A stretch of DNA of 12,002 bases, from assembly GCA_046756985.1 (NCBI GenBank), contig JBHHXG010000048.1:1-12002 (forward strand). Direction: 5' to 3'. This document shows positions 1-7,095 of this stretch, piece after piece. Under the pieces are notes generated by a model, which ran no database searches, was not told the origin of the DNA, and was given only the letters and a program-made list of their open reading frames with translations. The stretch comes from JBHHXG01 sp046756985 (GTDB taxonomy: Bacteria; Pseudomonadota; Zetaproteobacteria; Mariprofundales; Mariprofundaceae). Numbering within the stretch: the first letter of the stretch is position 1; the number at the start of each line of letters is the position of its first letter. Made by a program: the position numbers and the translations under genes.

Positions 1-2
1 TG

Positions 3-617
3 TTTGAGCACTTGCAGGCTGCAAACCCCGAGCCTGAAACCGAACTGCACTACAATAATCCGTTTGAATTACTGGTTGCCGTGATTCTGTCGGCGCAGGC
101 CACCGATATCGGCGTCAACAGGGCCACGGCCAAGCTGTTTCCGATAGCCAACACGCCGCAGGCCTTCCTTGATTTGGGTGAGGATAGGCTAAAACAGTAC
201 ATTTCATCCATAGGGCTGTACAACAGCAAGGCGAAAAATATTATAAGAGCCTGCAAAATACTGGTGAGTAAGCACGGCGGTCAGGTGCCGGATACGCGCG
301 AGGCGCTGGAAACACTTCCCGGTGTGGGCCGCAAGACTGCCAATGTCGTACTCAATGTGCTTTACGGCAAAGAGACTATCGCCGTGGATACGCACATTTT
401 CCGGGTTGCCAATCGTACCAATCTGGCTCCGGGCAAAACACCATTAGCAGTTGAAAAGGGGCTGTTAAAGGTCATTCCGAAAGAGTTTATGCGACACGCT
501 CACCACTGGCTCGTGCTGCATGGCCGCTATATCTGCACCGCACGCAAACCCAAATGTGGTGTCTGCCCGGTTTTCAATGAATGCCAGTGGTCTGAGAAAG
601 CGGTACCTGTCGGCTAG
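3..617 (+). CDS. nth: Endonuclease III (Nth), 5' end cut off by the window
   Basis: DNA glycosylase with AP lyase activity that removes oxidised pyrimidines in base excision repair. The protein aligns along its length with E. coli Nth. Numbering from the TTG codon at position 12, the helix-hairpin-helix LPGVGRKTANVVL lies around residues 102-114 with catalytic Lys108, and the catalytic Asp126 lies in VDTHIFRV. The C-terminal iron-sulfur motif C-x6-C-x2-C-x5-C is intact (C175, C182, C185, C191). The codons before position 12 (F-E-H) still match the family, whose members start about a dozen residues earlier, so the TTG at 12 is not the true start and the gene begins outside the window. The stop TAG (615-617) interlocks with the stop of the convergent maf remnant. 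Identification is firm. Confidence 0.96.
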   Translation, partial: FEHLQAANPEPETELHYNNPFELLVAVILSAQATDIGVNRATAKLFPIANTPQAFLDLGEDRLKQYISSIGLYNSKAKNIIRACKILVSKHGGQVPDTREALETLPGVGRKTANVVLNVLYGKETIAVDTHIFRVANRTNLAPGKTPLAVEKGLLKVIPKEFMRHAHHWLVLHGRYICTARKPKCGVCPVFNECQWSEKAVPVG

Positions 618-826
618 CCTATGGGCGCGGTCAGCCGTTCGAGTGGTCTGATGACTTTGCAAAGCCGGATCATCGGTAGACCCACCAGCGCCTCCGGCGA
701 CATGCTGCCGGGGCTGGCTTCATCGAAGTCCGGCTTGAGAACTTCAAACGGGACATGCAGGCGTTCGAATAATTTACGGCGATAGGGTGATGTGGAAGCC
801 AGAATGATGCGCGTGGCATCATTCAT
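614..826 (-). pseudogene. Internally deleted Maf/YceF nucleotide pyrophosphatase
   Basis: Maf/YceF proteins (about 190-200 residues) hydrolyse non-canonical or methylated nucleoside triphosphates such as m7GTP. This reading frame has only 70 codons. Residues 1 to about 40 are a good Maf N-terminus (IILASTSPYRRKLFERL, then PDFDEASPG). From PEALVGLPMIRLCKVIR onward it matches the extreme C-terminus of YceF-like proteins (E. coli has LVGLPLIALCQMLRR). About 120 central residues, including the conserved acidic active-site segment, are missing, yet the frame is kept. The junction falls at a PEALV-type motif. Family members usually carry a similar motif at both flanking positions, which suggests deletion between short repeats (inference). 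The ATG at 826-824 overlaps the end of yacG. The product is probably not catalytic; an assembly collapse is the alternative. Confidence 0.82.
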
Positions 827-1001
827 CGCCGTTTCCGACTTCCCATGGCGTAGCCTCTTCGCTGGCGATGCAATAGTCCTCACTGGCCCATTTTCCGAGG
901 TCCGTCAGCCTGCATCGCTCGCTGCAGAAGGGGAATTGACTACTCTGGCGTGCTACAGATTTCTTACAGGCCGGACAGCGGAATACAGGGGTTTCAGTCA
1001 T
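819..1001 (-). CDS. yacG: YacG, zinc-binding DNA gyrase inhibitor family protein
   Basis: Small zinc-finger protein of 60 residues; in E. coli YacG binds GyrB and inhibits gyrase. The four zinc ligands are visible as C9-x2-C12, then C26-x3-C30, followed by the family block RCRLTDLGKWASEDYCI (E. coli RCQLIDLGEWAAEE). The acidic tail (residues 46-60) is short, as usual. The ATG (1001-999) overlaps the zapD stop in an ATGA, and the gene's 3' end overlaps the maf remnant, so it is translated within a coupled cluster. A zapD-yacG neighbourhood is common in proteobacteria and supports both calls. Confidence 0.93.
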   Translation of the reverse strand: MTETPVFRCPACKKSVARQSSQFPFCSERCRLTDLGKWASEDYCIASEEATPWEVGNGDE

Positions 1002-1777
1002 GCCACCGGCACCAGCATCATGGCATATGCCTGATCATGTTCCACATCGGCGGAAGGGCAACCCGGCTGCCAGGACTGAAAGCGCAAACGAATGGCCAGC
1101 CGGTTACCGGAAATATTGGGAACAATGCCACGCGCCACACTGTCGGTATCCAGGCCGATGACGATCAGGCCGTGATTGACGCCGCGTTCCGGCGTGATCT
1201 GATCTGATCCATTTTCGGCGATGCAGGATTGCCAGCCCACATAGTCATGCAGCATGGAATCAAGGCAGTTAACTATCGCTTCCAGCTGATACAGGGCTTC
1301 GCAAAGCATGGTTGCGCGCTCGGGGCCACCTTGTTGCCACATCGTTGTCAGGCTCTGCGGCAAGGTGGGTTTGTGCCCGAGCCAGTCCTGTTTTTTCTGG
1401 GCGTTGAGGTAAATGCAGATGAGGGCATCGTTGGTCAGAAACTTTGCAGCCTCCGGAATGCCCGGACGCAAGGTCTGGATATGCTGATCTATGGTATCGC
1501 AGGCGCCCTGGATACTGTCACGATAAGGAGATTCTTCTTCGGCCAGCTTGCCAAGATGGGTCTGCATGGCGACCAGTAGTCCAATAATTTCCGGAACAGC
1601 GGGTTTCCTCCCCTGCTCGCCCAGCAGCGAAGAGCGGATATCCGTCGCAGCATGTAGCCATGCATATGCATGGTTTTGACGCTTGGCCTCATCAAGGCAG
1701 AGCAGCGCATCGCGCAGTTCCAGGAACGCATGCATACGCGGACTCAACGCAAAAGAAAAGCGGACAAGGTCAGTCAA
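998..1777 (-). CDS. zapD: ZapD-like cell division protein (Z-ring associated)
   Basis: ZapD bundles FtsZ protofilaments and stabilises the Z ring in the cytoplasm. I place the start at TTG 1777-1775, giving 259 residues (E. coli ZapD 247). From there VRFSFALSPRMHAFLELRD lines up with the E. coli N-terminus (VLFEHPLNEKMRTWLRIE), and a CGGAGG ribosome site lies 6 bases upstream. No ATG fits, and longer starts would run far into the upstream gene. Family-like features are the helical N-terminal half and the late ISGNRLAIRLRF segment (E. coli ISGHKSRFAIRF). Overall similarity is low, so the call rests on end-to-end pattern plus the adjacent yacG. The gene overlaps the upstream ATPase by 8 bases and yacG by 4. 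Confidence 0.75.
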   Translation of the reverse strand: MTDLVRFSFALSPRMHAFLELRDALLCLDEAKRQNHAYAWLHAATDIRSSLLGEQGRKPAVPEIIGLLVAMQTHLGKLAEEESPYRDSIQGACDTIDQHIQTLRPGIPEAAKFLTNDALICIYLNAQKKQDWLGHKPTLPQSLTTMWQQGGPERATMLCEALYQLEAIVNCLDSMLHDYVGWQSCIAENGSDQITPERGVNHGLIVIGLDTDSVARGIVPNISGNRLAIRLRFQSWQPGCPSADVEHDQAYAMMLVPVA

Positions 1778-2411
1778 GCTCAGCCTCCGGAACCGGCCAT
1801 GCCCCGCAGGATGGAATGTGCCATATATGCTGAACCCATGGATGCCAATCCTGCCAGCGATTGCAACTGACCACCACAATACAGCGGCTGCGTTTTGCCC
1901 ATGTAAGCATGTCATCTCTGAGCAAAGCGGCATCAGCCTCGGAAAGGCTGTCGGTGGGATTATCCACGAGAGCCAGAAGCGGCTGTGCAATTTCCATGCT
2001 GGCCAACGACAGACGTAGCGCTTGCAGCCGGTTTAAATACTGCGTGTCTGTATCCAGCCCGATGTTATTCAGGCGCCAACGGGTCAGCGCCTCTTTGAGA
2101 GCCTCCATCGTGGGTCGCGGGCGCACGCCAAAGACAAGTTCCTCGGAGACATACTGCGCCATCCACAAAGGAGGGTAACGGTCAAAGTACATCCGCAGTT
2201 GCCGGGAAGATGACTTGTTCGGCCAAGGCTTTCCATCCAGGGACATCCGGCTGCCTGCAGGCATGTCAGCCAACCCTGCAAGCTGATTGAGAAAATGGGT
2301 TTTACCGCTGCCAATCGCGCCAGTAAGCAGTACCACATCCCCGGATTGCACGGACATCATAGCGTCTTCTCTTTCAATGCTCAGTACGTATGAGTTTGTA
2401 TCAGTGGCCAT
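1770..2411 (-). CDS. ABC-type ATPase with degenerate active site, function unknown
   Basis: A 213-residue single nucleotide-binding domain with no membrane segment. Walker A is intact (GAIGSGKT, 31-38). The segment YVSEELVFGVRP (87-98) resembles the region after the Q-loop in CbiO/EcfA-type ATPases, but the usual FQ is replaced by YFDRYPP (75-81). The signature LSGGQ is absent (LNRLQALRLSLAS, 126-138). Walker B reads LLALVDNPTDSLS with Asn151 where the catalytic Glu should be, and the H-loop position reads VVVSCN with Asn184 for His. It may bind nucleotide but should hydrolyse it poorly. It sits where coaE precedes zapD in many proteobacteria, but the fold features are ABC rather than dephospho-CoA kinase. 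It overlaps zapD by 8 bases and lies 37 bases downstream of the tRNA. No clear ribosome site precedes the ATG. No transporter partner is visible. Confidence 0.72.
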   Translation of the reverse strand: MATDTNSYVLSIEREDAMMSVQSGDVVLLTGAIGSGKTHFLNQLAGLADMPAGSRMSLDGKPWPNKSSSRQLRMYFDRYPPLWMAQYVSEELVFGVRPRPTMEALKEALTRWRLNNIGLDTDTQYLNRLQALRLSLASMEIAQPLLALVDNPTDSLSEADAALLRDDMLTWAKRSRCIVVVSCNRWQDWHPWVQHIWHIPSCGAWPVPEAELD

Positions 2412-2448
2412 AGAGCAAAAGGTGACGGCAGGATAGGGCTGGAAAAGA

Positions 2449-2522
2449 TGGAGCGGGTGATGGGAATCGAACCCACGTTCTCAGCTTGGGAAGCTGATGC
2501 ACTACCATTGTACTACACCCGC
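2449..2522 (-). tRNA. tRNA-Gly, anticodon CCC
   Basis: Read on the minus strand, the acceptor arm GCGGGTG (from 2522) pairs fully with CACCCGC. The anticodon stem TCAGC/GCTGA encloses the loop TTCCCAA, giving anticodon CCC for GGG codons. The T-loop is TTCGATT with a GGG/CCC-containing stem, the D-arm contains the usual TGGTAG, the discriminator base is T, and CCA is encoded (2451-2449). The layout closely matches E. coli glyU. It lies between the phosphatase gene and the ATPase gene on the same strand, so it is either transcribed from its own promoter or processed from a longer transcript. Confidence 0.97.
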
Positions 2523-2544
2523 GTACTTCACTTGATTTTGCAGG

Positions 2545-2572
2545 ATGTTAGATATCCCGATATCTGGCGCAA
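2545..2572 (-). promoter_or_regulatory. Possible promoter for tRNA-Gly (and ATPase-zapD-yacG), with palindrome in the spacer
   Basis: Minus strand: TTGCGC (2572-2567), a 16-base spacer, then TAACAT (2550-2545). The expected start of transcription is about 16 bases upstream of the mature tRNA end. Each box matches the sigma70 consensus in only 4 of 6 positions. Most of the spacer is an inverted repeat, AGATATC-CC-GATATCT (2550-2565 on the plus strand). A processed read-through transcript from dnaQ and the phosphatase gene is an alternative source for the tRNA. Confidence 0.35.
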
Positions 2573-2601
2573 GCACATATGGGCATGCCACCTGGGACAT
2601 G

Positions 2602-3057
2602 TCACTGGCTGCCGAAACGTTGCAGCCATGCGTCAACATGTTCGGCAATTTCAGCATAGACTGCTCGGAAACAGGCTTCATCCTGTCCGATCGGATCGCG
2701 AATGGGTTGGCCGTGCGAAGGCTGCGAGAGCAGGAAAACCTTGCCGATGTGAGCGGGACGCAGGGAGAGAATGCGCTGCCGGTGGCTCGGTTCCATGACC
2801 AGAATGATATCGGCGCGGTCAATATCAGGGCCAAGCAACGGCTGCGAAATATGCGTAGTCAGGTCAACATTGAATTCCTTGCCCATTTTCCGCGCTATCT
2901 CGGGCACGGTGCGCCCGGGCATGGTAATCAATCCACGGCTGAAACATTCGGCTTCCATCCCTGCATCCTCAAGCCGGCTACGCATATAGGCTTCAGCAAA
3001 CGGACTCCGGCACAGATTGCCGGCGCAAATCATTAATATCGGGGAGGGCAACTGCAT
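2602..3057 (-). CDS. Low-molecular-weight protein tyrosine phosphatase family
   Basis: A 151-residue cytoplasmic phosphatase of the LMW-PTP (Wzb/ArsC-like phosphatase) fold. The catalytic P-loop C-x5-R is at C11-AGNLC-R17 followed by Ser18-Pro, close to the N-terminus as in the family. The general acid Asp121 is in the RDPIG motif. Length is normal and the ATG at 3057 leaves the usual short strand before the P-loop. The gene follows dnaQ by 26 bases on the same strand and is probably co-transcribed with it. No kinase or polysaccharide genes lie nearby, so the physiological substrate cannot be inferred. Arsenate reductase activity, which some relatives have, cannot be excluded but lacks the ars context. 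Confidence 0.92.
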   Translation of the reverse strand: MQLPSPILMICAGNLCRSPFAEAYMRSRLEDAGMEAECFSRGLITMPGRTVPEIARKMGKEFNVDLTTHISQPLLGPDIDRADIILVMEPSHRQRILSLRPAHIGKVFLLSQPSHGQPIRDPIGQDEACFRAVYAEIAEHVDAWLQRFGSQ

Positions 3058-3083
3058 TAGAAAGCGAAGAGTTGATGTGCAGC

Positions 3084-3821
3084 TTAGTGCGATTCAGCCG
3101 CTTTCTGCCAGATGACCTGTCCCTCGCTTTCTTCATGGATGCGTTGCATTAATGCCTTGTGGGCTGAATGCTCGTCTTCATGGATCGGCGGCGATCTCCT
3201 GCGCGTAATGGCTGCGGTTTCTACTTGTTCGTCACGACTGCTCGCGGTCTTTGGCAGCTGCACAAAACTGGATGCTTTCTGGGCATGGGGATCGACAGCA
3301 AGGGAAAACTGGCGGCCTCCAGTCATAGCAAGATAAACCTCGGCCAAAAGCTGCGCATCCAGCAGGGCACCATGTAGCTCACGGTGAGCACGTTCCACTC
3401 CATAACGGTCGCACAGAGCGTCAAGACTGTTACGGCGCGTATGACGCGTGCGTGCAAATTCGAGCGTATCAACCACCATCACATCGTTGATATTTGGTAA
3501 TCTTGCCAGTTGCAACTCGTGCATGATAAAGCCGAGATCAAACGGTGCATTATGGATGACCAGGGTCGCGCCATCGATAAAGTCCAGGAACTCGCCAGCG
3601 ATATCCGCGAAGCGAGGAGCATCCTTGACCTTGTCATCGTCAATGCCATGAATACGCACCACTTCCTGCGGAATGTGCCGGCCAGGATTCAGATAGTAAT
3701 GAAATTTGCTGTCATGCCTGATGCGGCGATGCGAGACCTCGATGGCGCCGATTTCGACCATGCGGTCACCATTGAGGGGCGACAGGCCGGTTGTTTCCGT
3801 GTCCAGCATGATCAGTCGCAT
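3084..3821 (-). CDS. dnaQ: DNA polymerase III epsilon subunit (proofreading 3'-5' exonuclease)
   Basis: Proofreading subunit of the replicative polymerase core. A 245-residue DEDDh exonuclease with metal ligands D7 and E9 (LDTETTG), D95 (HNAPFDLGF), and H150 and D155 (HGALLDAQLLAEVY, nearly identical to E. coli). RNSLDALCDRYGV precedes the third motif as in E. coli. The tail of about 75 residues ends in HKALMQRIHEESEGQVIWQ, resembling the polymerase alpha-binding tail of E. coli DnaQ. The reading frame stays open upstream to 3938, but homologues begin right before the DTETTG strand. The upstream codons also include a near-perfect promoter, so I start at ATG 3821-3819. This leaves at most a few bases of leader. 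The gene is followed by the phosphatase gene. Confidence 0.95.
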   Translation of the reverse strand: MRLIMLDTETTGLSPLNGDRMVEIGAIEVSHRRIRHDSKFHYYLNPGRHIPQEVVRIHGIDDDKVKDAPRFADIAGEFLDFIDGATLVIHNAPFDLGFIMHELQLARLPNINDVMVVDTLEFARTRHTRRNSLDALCDRYGVERAHRELHGALLDAQLLAEVYLAMTGGRQFSLAVDPHAQKASSFVQLPKTASSRDEQVETAAITRRRSPPIHEDEHSAHKALMQRIHEESEGQVIWQKAAESH

Positions 3822-3855
3822 TGAGCTATTATACGCGTGACGGACCAATTGCCAA
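3822..3855 (-). promoter_or_regulatory. dnaQ promoter giving a predicted leaderless mRNA
   Basis: Minus strand: TTGGCA (3855-3850, 5 of 6 matches), a 16-base spacer, and a perfect TATAAT (3833-3828). Only 6 bases separate the TATAAT from the dnaQ ATG, so transcription should begin at or within a base or two of the A of the start codon. There is no room for a Shine-Dalgarno site on that transcript. The element lies in the gap of about 180 bases between the YhdP-like gene and dnaQ, in which I see no other gene. Confidence 0.75.
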
Positions 3856-3999
3856 CCGGGGGAATCTCCGAACATGTCGCCGATGCACTGCGCTGCTGTC
3901 TCAGGCAGGCAGCTGCCATGTGATTCGGGGCATGGCACCGCGCACCTTTCGGGTACCCTGACGTGCGTCCGGACAGCGGCATTGCCTTTTTGTCAGGAC

Positions 4000-6900
4000 C
4001 TAGGGTGTGAGCGGTTCCGCTTTCTCCTTGCCAAACCATTTATCCGGCAGGTTGAACAGGCGTTCGATAATGCCGGGAGATGCCAGCCCAGCTTGTTCGG
4101 GCGGGATTTTTTCCACCACGGCATTGGTGAAGGGGCCATGCAGATGATAGACCTTGCGCACGAGGCTGTGTGCAGCGCCGCCAAGCATATCGCGCAACAG
4201 GGGGATTTTGCCCAGCATGGCATCGAGATTCTGCAATGGGCGAATTACTGCAACCAGGTCGATGTGGTTGCTTGCCAGATCCAGGCTGCCATGTCCGGCC
4301 AGATCCATGGCCGAAGAGCGCATGGCAACTTGATGAATATGGACCGCATTGTCTTGCATGGTGGCTTCCATCTGCAGGCGTTCGTACAAAAGGCCGGCAC
4401 CCTGGAGGTCTTCCCGCTGGCCGGTCAGCAGCTTTGGCAACTCAGAAATATTAAGTGCCGCAAGCAAGCGGGACATCGTGCCGCCTGCCTGTATGCGGCC
4501 ACCATTAACGCGCAGCCGCAGCCGGCCATCCAGTCCACGCCACCAGGCCTGCTTGTGCAGTAGTATGCCCTTGCCCGAGAACAATGCATGCATATGGCCC
4601 CCTTCGAAGCGGCCCGACACATGTCCCCTCTTCATAATGTGGCCAAAGTCGCCTTCCACTTCGGCAAAACCCCTCCATTGCATGCCGCCCTCTTTATTTG
4701 GGGATAATGTTGCCGATAACATCAAATGCTGTTTTTCCACGCTGGCAGATACCCGGCGCAGGTCGACAAGGCCACCACCTGGAAGGGAAAAAATGGCGCT
4801 TGTATCGCGTATGTCAATCGCTCCATGGCGTATATATTCTGCCTTAAATATGCCCGCGCTGTTGCGCCGGGAAGCAAGCTGGATATTGACATGCCGCATG
4901 CTTGCATCGCCCCAGTCAAACCGATCCAGCTGTGCACGCAGTGCCCATGGCTTGTCCATCAGGGTTTGTTTGATCAACAAGGTTTCCGGCAAGGCATTTC
5001 GGCTAAGATAGCTGGCAGTCACCTCCACTTCCCAAGGTGTATTTCCGAAAGGGGCCTGAATACCGATTTTGCCCCTGAATCCCGCCGTCTCCATTTTTGA
5101 CAACTGCATTTTCAGGCCGCCTTTGCTGATCTGACCACTGCCTCCGATGAGTATCATATCGCCCTGATTCCAGATGCGTGTGATGTGAATGACCGGCGAG
5201 CCGTATTTATTGCTTGTTTTGCCTTCATAGCGAATGGAATAGGAGCGGTCAGCGGCCTTACGGGAACCCAGCAGATTGCCCCATGAAGCATGTTGTAAAT
5301 CCAGACTACCGGACCAGCGGCCATCGTATTTCAATGATGTATCAAAGCGTCCGGCAGGATTGGCAATGGGCAACTGGAAATGAGAAACGATATCCGCAAA
5401 ATCACCTTCTGCCTGCCCTTGCAGATGGCTTAATTGCCACCGCTGGTATTTGTCCTGGCTGGCGGACAGGGTGATGGTTCCATGCAAACGGGGGCTGTGG
5501 ACTGTCATGCCTTCAATATACAGGCCCTTTTGCAGATTCCAGTTGACGGTGCCTTGTGACAACCGGAGCGGAATCTCCTGTATGGTAACATCCCATGGCA
5601 TTTTTGGGCGCAACTGGGCCGAGGCCGTGCGGGGTGCTGCTTCGGCGGGGTGCCAACGCAGGCTGAAAGTGGCTTCCGTGGCCGCCTCCTTCCAGTGCCA
5701 TGCGGCGGTATCACCTGCCTGAAGCCATGGCAGCAGCTTGCCCGCATCTACGTCGGCCTGGCCGGCGATATTCAGTTCAAGCGTATTCCACGGGATAATG
5801 ATGTCGCCGCCTGCCTCCCCGATATCATTTGGCAATCGGGTGCGGCTGACATGCGCATGCAGTCTGTCCTGATTGACATCAATGTGCGCTTTGCTTCCAA
5901 GCAACGCATCCTTGCTGGTGCCCAGTGCGATGTCGGCACCGGAAATATCGGCGTTCAATTGATAGCGGGCTGCTTGCCAGTCATCTGGAGTAGGTAGGGC
6001 CTGCCATGCTTTCGACCACGGCAAAGAAAGGCTGGCAGTGATATTGGTGGCCGTACCGCTTTGCATGCTTGCAAGCCACGTCCGCCAGTCCTTATCGCCC
6101 AGTGGTTTAAGCCATGACCACATGATGGGCATAGCCAGTTGGCTGGATGCGACATCAAATTCAAGTATTCCATTTTGCCACTGGCCGTTGCCAGATGCGC
6201 TGCTGTTGCCAAGCGTCCACTCCAGTTGTTGTAGCTTTATGACGTCGGGTGCGAAGTCCTGCCATGTGGGTATGGACTGTGCCGAATGAACAGTGATAGC
6301 GGCATGGATGGTTGCGAAGGAAAAGGTGCGCTGCGAATCCAATCGAATGGTTGCCTTTCCATCGGCCTGTAGCGTTGTTTTAAGCCGCCACTGATTTTGT
6401 TTGTGTTGATGCAGACTGATTTCGCCGGCGATGTTGCCCTGCAGGTGCTTTTGCAGCGATGCCGGTAGCCAGTGCAGGTCCGAGAAACGAACATCCAGCC
6501 TGTCCGGAAACATGGATTTATCCAATAGCAGTGAAATGCGTGTGCCAGGGAAATATGCGTCCAGACTATGCCCTGTACCATCATAATTCAGGCTTATGTG
6601 CTCGACGGCTCCATGTGAATCACCGTATTGCCAATGCAGGGCGACATCTTCAAACAAAATACGAACTGCGGGCAATACTTCAATGCTTTGCTGTCCGACC
6701 GGTTTGGCAAGGCTTATGGCAAGCTTCCCCCTGCTTAAGTGAAGGCGCTCGGGCATCAGATCGCCTACAAGCATCCGCCACATTGGGATACGCACGGCCA
6801 GCTCGCCATGCTTGAGCGCAACATGTTTATGTTTGGTGACAAAAGAGAGTTGCTCAGCATGAATCCAGAGGTATCCCGCCCAGTGCCATGACAGGTTTCC

Positions 6901-7083
6901 CAGCCTTAGTTCTTCAAGTTGCAATTTTTCCTTAAGGTAGCCCTCGATGTCAGGGCGCAGTTCATCCAGGCTAGGAGCCTGCCAGTAGACCCAGGCACCA
7001 AGCAGTGTGATGCCGAAAAGAATCAAAAGCAACACGCGCCGGCAAGTTGCCAGCGCGTGTTTGATCGTTGAAGACAATGCCAA
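4000..7083 (-). CDS. YhdP-like AsmA-family protein (predicted intermembrane phospholipid transport)
   Basis: A 1027-residue protein with one N-terminal membrane anchor (about residues 16-35, VLLLILFGITLLGAWVYW) and a long periplasmic part of repeating beta-strand segments. This matches YhdP/TamB/AsmA bridge-like proteins, which in E. coli carry phospholipid from inner to outer membrane. The C-terminal AsmA_2-like region is recognisable from about residue 870: GGRIQAGGTMSRLLAALNIS, then a FERL-type block (LLYERLQMEATMQ), then LAGHGSLDLASNHIDL. The length is somewhat below E. coli YhdP (about 1266). No ATG fits; the likely start is TTG at 7083 or at 7077, with no clear ribosome site. It lies 12 bases after mlaC in the same frame, so translation probably depends on coupling. 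It is the last gene of the mla operon. The subfamily (YhdP versus other AsmA-like) is a judgement. Confidence 0.82.
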   Translation of the reverse strand: MALSSTIKHALATCRRVLLLILFGITLLGAWVYWQAPSLDELRPDIEGYLKEKLQLEELRLGNLSWHWAGYLWIHAEQLSFVTKHKHVALKHGELAVRIPMWRMLVGDLMPERLHLSRGKLAISLAKPVGQQSIEVLPAVRILFEDVALHWQYGDSHGAVEHISLNYDGTGHSLDAYFPGTRISLLLDKSMFPDRLDVRFSDLHWLPASLQKHLQGNIAGEISLHQHKQNQWRLKTTLQADGKATIRLDSQRTFSFATIHAAITVHSAQSIPTWQDFAPDVIKLQQLEWTLGNSSASGNGQWQNGILEFDVASSQLAMPIMWSWLKPLGDKDWRTWLASMQSGTATNITASLSLPWSKAWQALPTPDDWQAARYQLNADISGADIALGTSKDALLGSKAHIDVNQDRLHAHVSRTRLPNDIGEAGGDIIIPWNTLELNIAGQADVDAGKLLPWLQAGDTAAWHWKEAATEATFSLRWHPAEAAPRTASAQLRPKMPWDVTIQEIPLRLSQGTVNWNLQKGLYIEGMTVHSPRLHGTITLSASQDKYQRWQLSHLQGQAEGDFADIVSHFQLPIANPAGRFDTSLKYDGRWSGSLDLQHASWGNLLGSRKAADRSYSIRYEGKTSNKYGSPVIHITRIWNQGDMILIGGSGQISKGGLKMQLSKMETAGFRGKIGIQAPFGNTPWEVEVTASYLSRNALPETLLIKQTLMDKPWALRAQLDRFDWGDASMRHVNIQLASRRNSAGIFKAEYIRHGAIDIRDTSAIFSLPGGGLVDLRRVSASVEKQHLMLSATLSPNKEGGMQWRGFAEVEGDFGHIMKRGHVSGRFEGGHMHALFSGKGILLHKQAWWRGLDGRLRLRVNGGRIQAGGTMSRLLAALNISELPKLLTGQREDLQGAGLLYERLQMEATMQDNAVHIHQVAMRSSAMDLAGHGSLDLASNHIDLVAVIRPLQNLDAMLGKIPLLRDMLGGAAHSLVRKVYHLHGPFTNAVVEKIPPEQAGLASPGIIERLFNLPDKWFGKEKAEPLTP

Positions 7084-7095
7084 TGCCGTGCGGCT

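Noticed and set aside
1770..2411. Reading the P-loop protein as CoaE (dephospho-CoA kinase), given its place before zapD
   Set aside because: Beyond GAIGSGKT there is no CoaE-like sequence; the EELVFG segment and DNPTDSLS region fit an ABC domain instead.
3822..3938. Longer DnaQ start at 3938
   Set aside because: The added residues have no counterpart in DnaQ proteins and are encoded by the TTGGCA/TATAAT promoter region.
3957..3997. Inverted repeat CCTGAC...GTCAGG just after the YhdP-like stop as a terminator
   Set aside because: The arms are only 6 bases with a ~29-base loop and no T-run follows on the minus strand; not enough for an intrinsic terminator.
3874..4563. 229-residue plus-strand open frame over the dnaQ upstream gap and the YhdP-like C-terminus
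   Set aside because: Mostly antisense to the conserved AsmA-like C-terminal region and without recognisable domain features.
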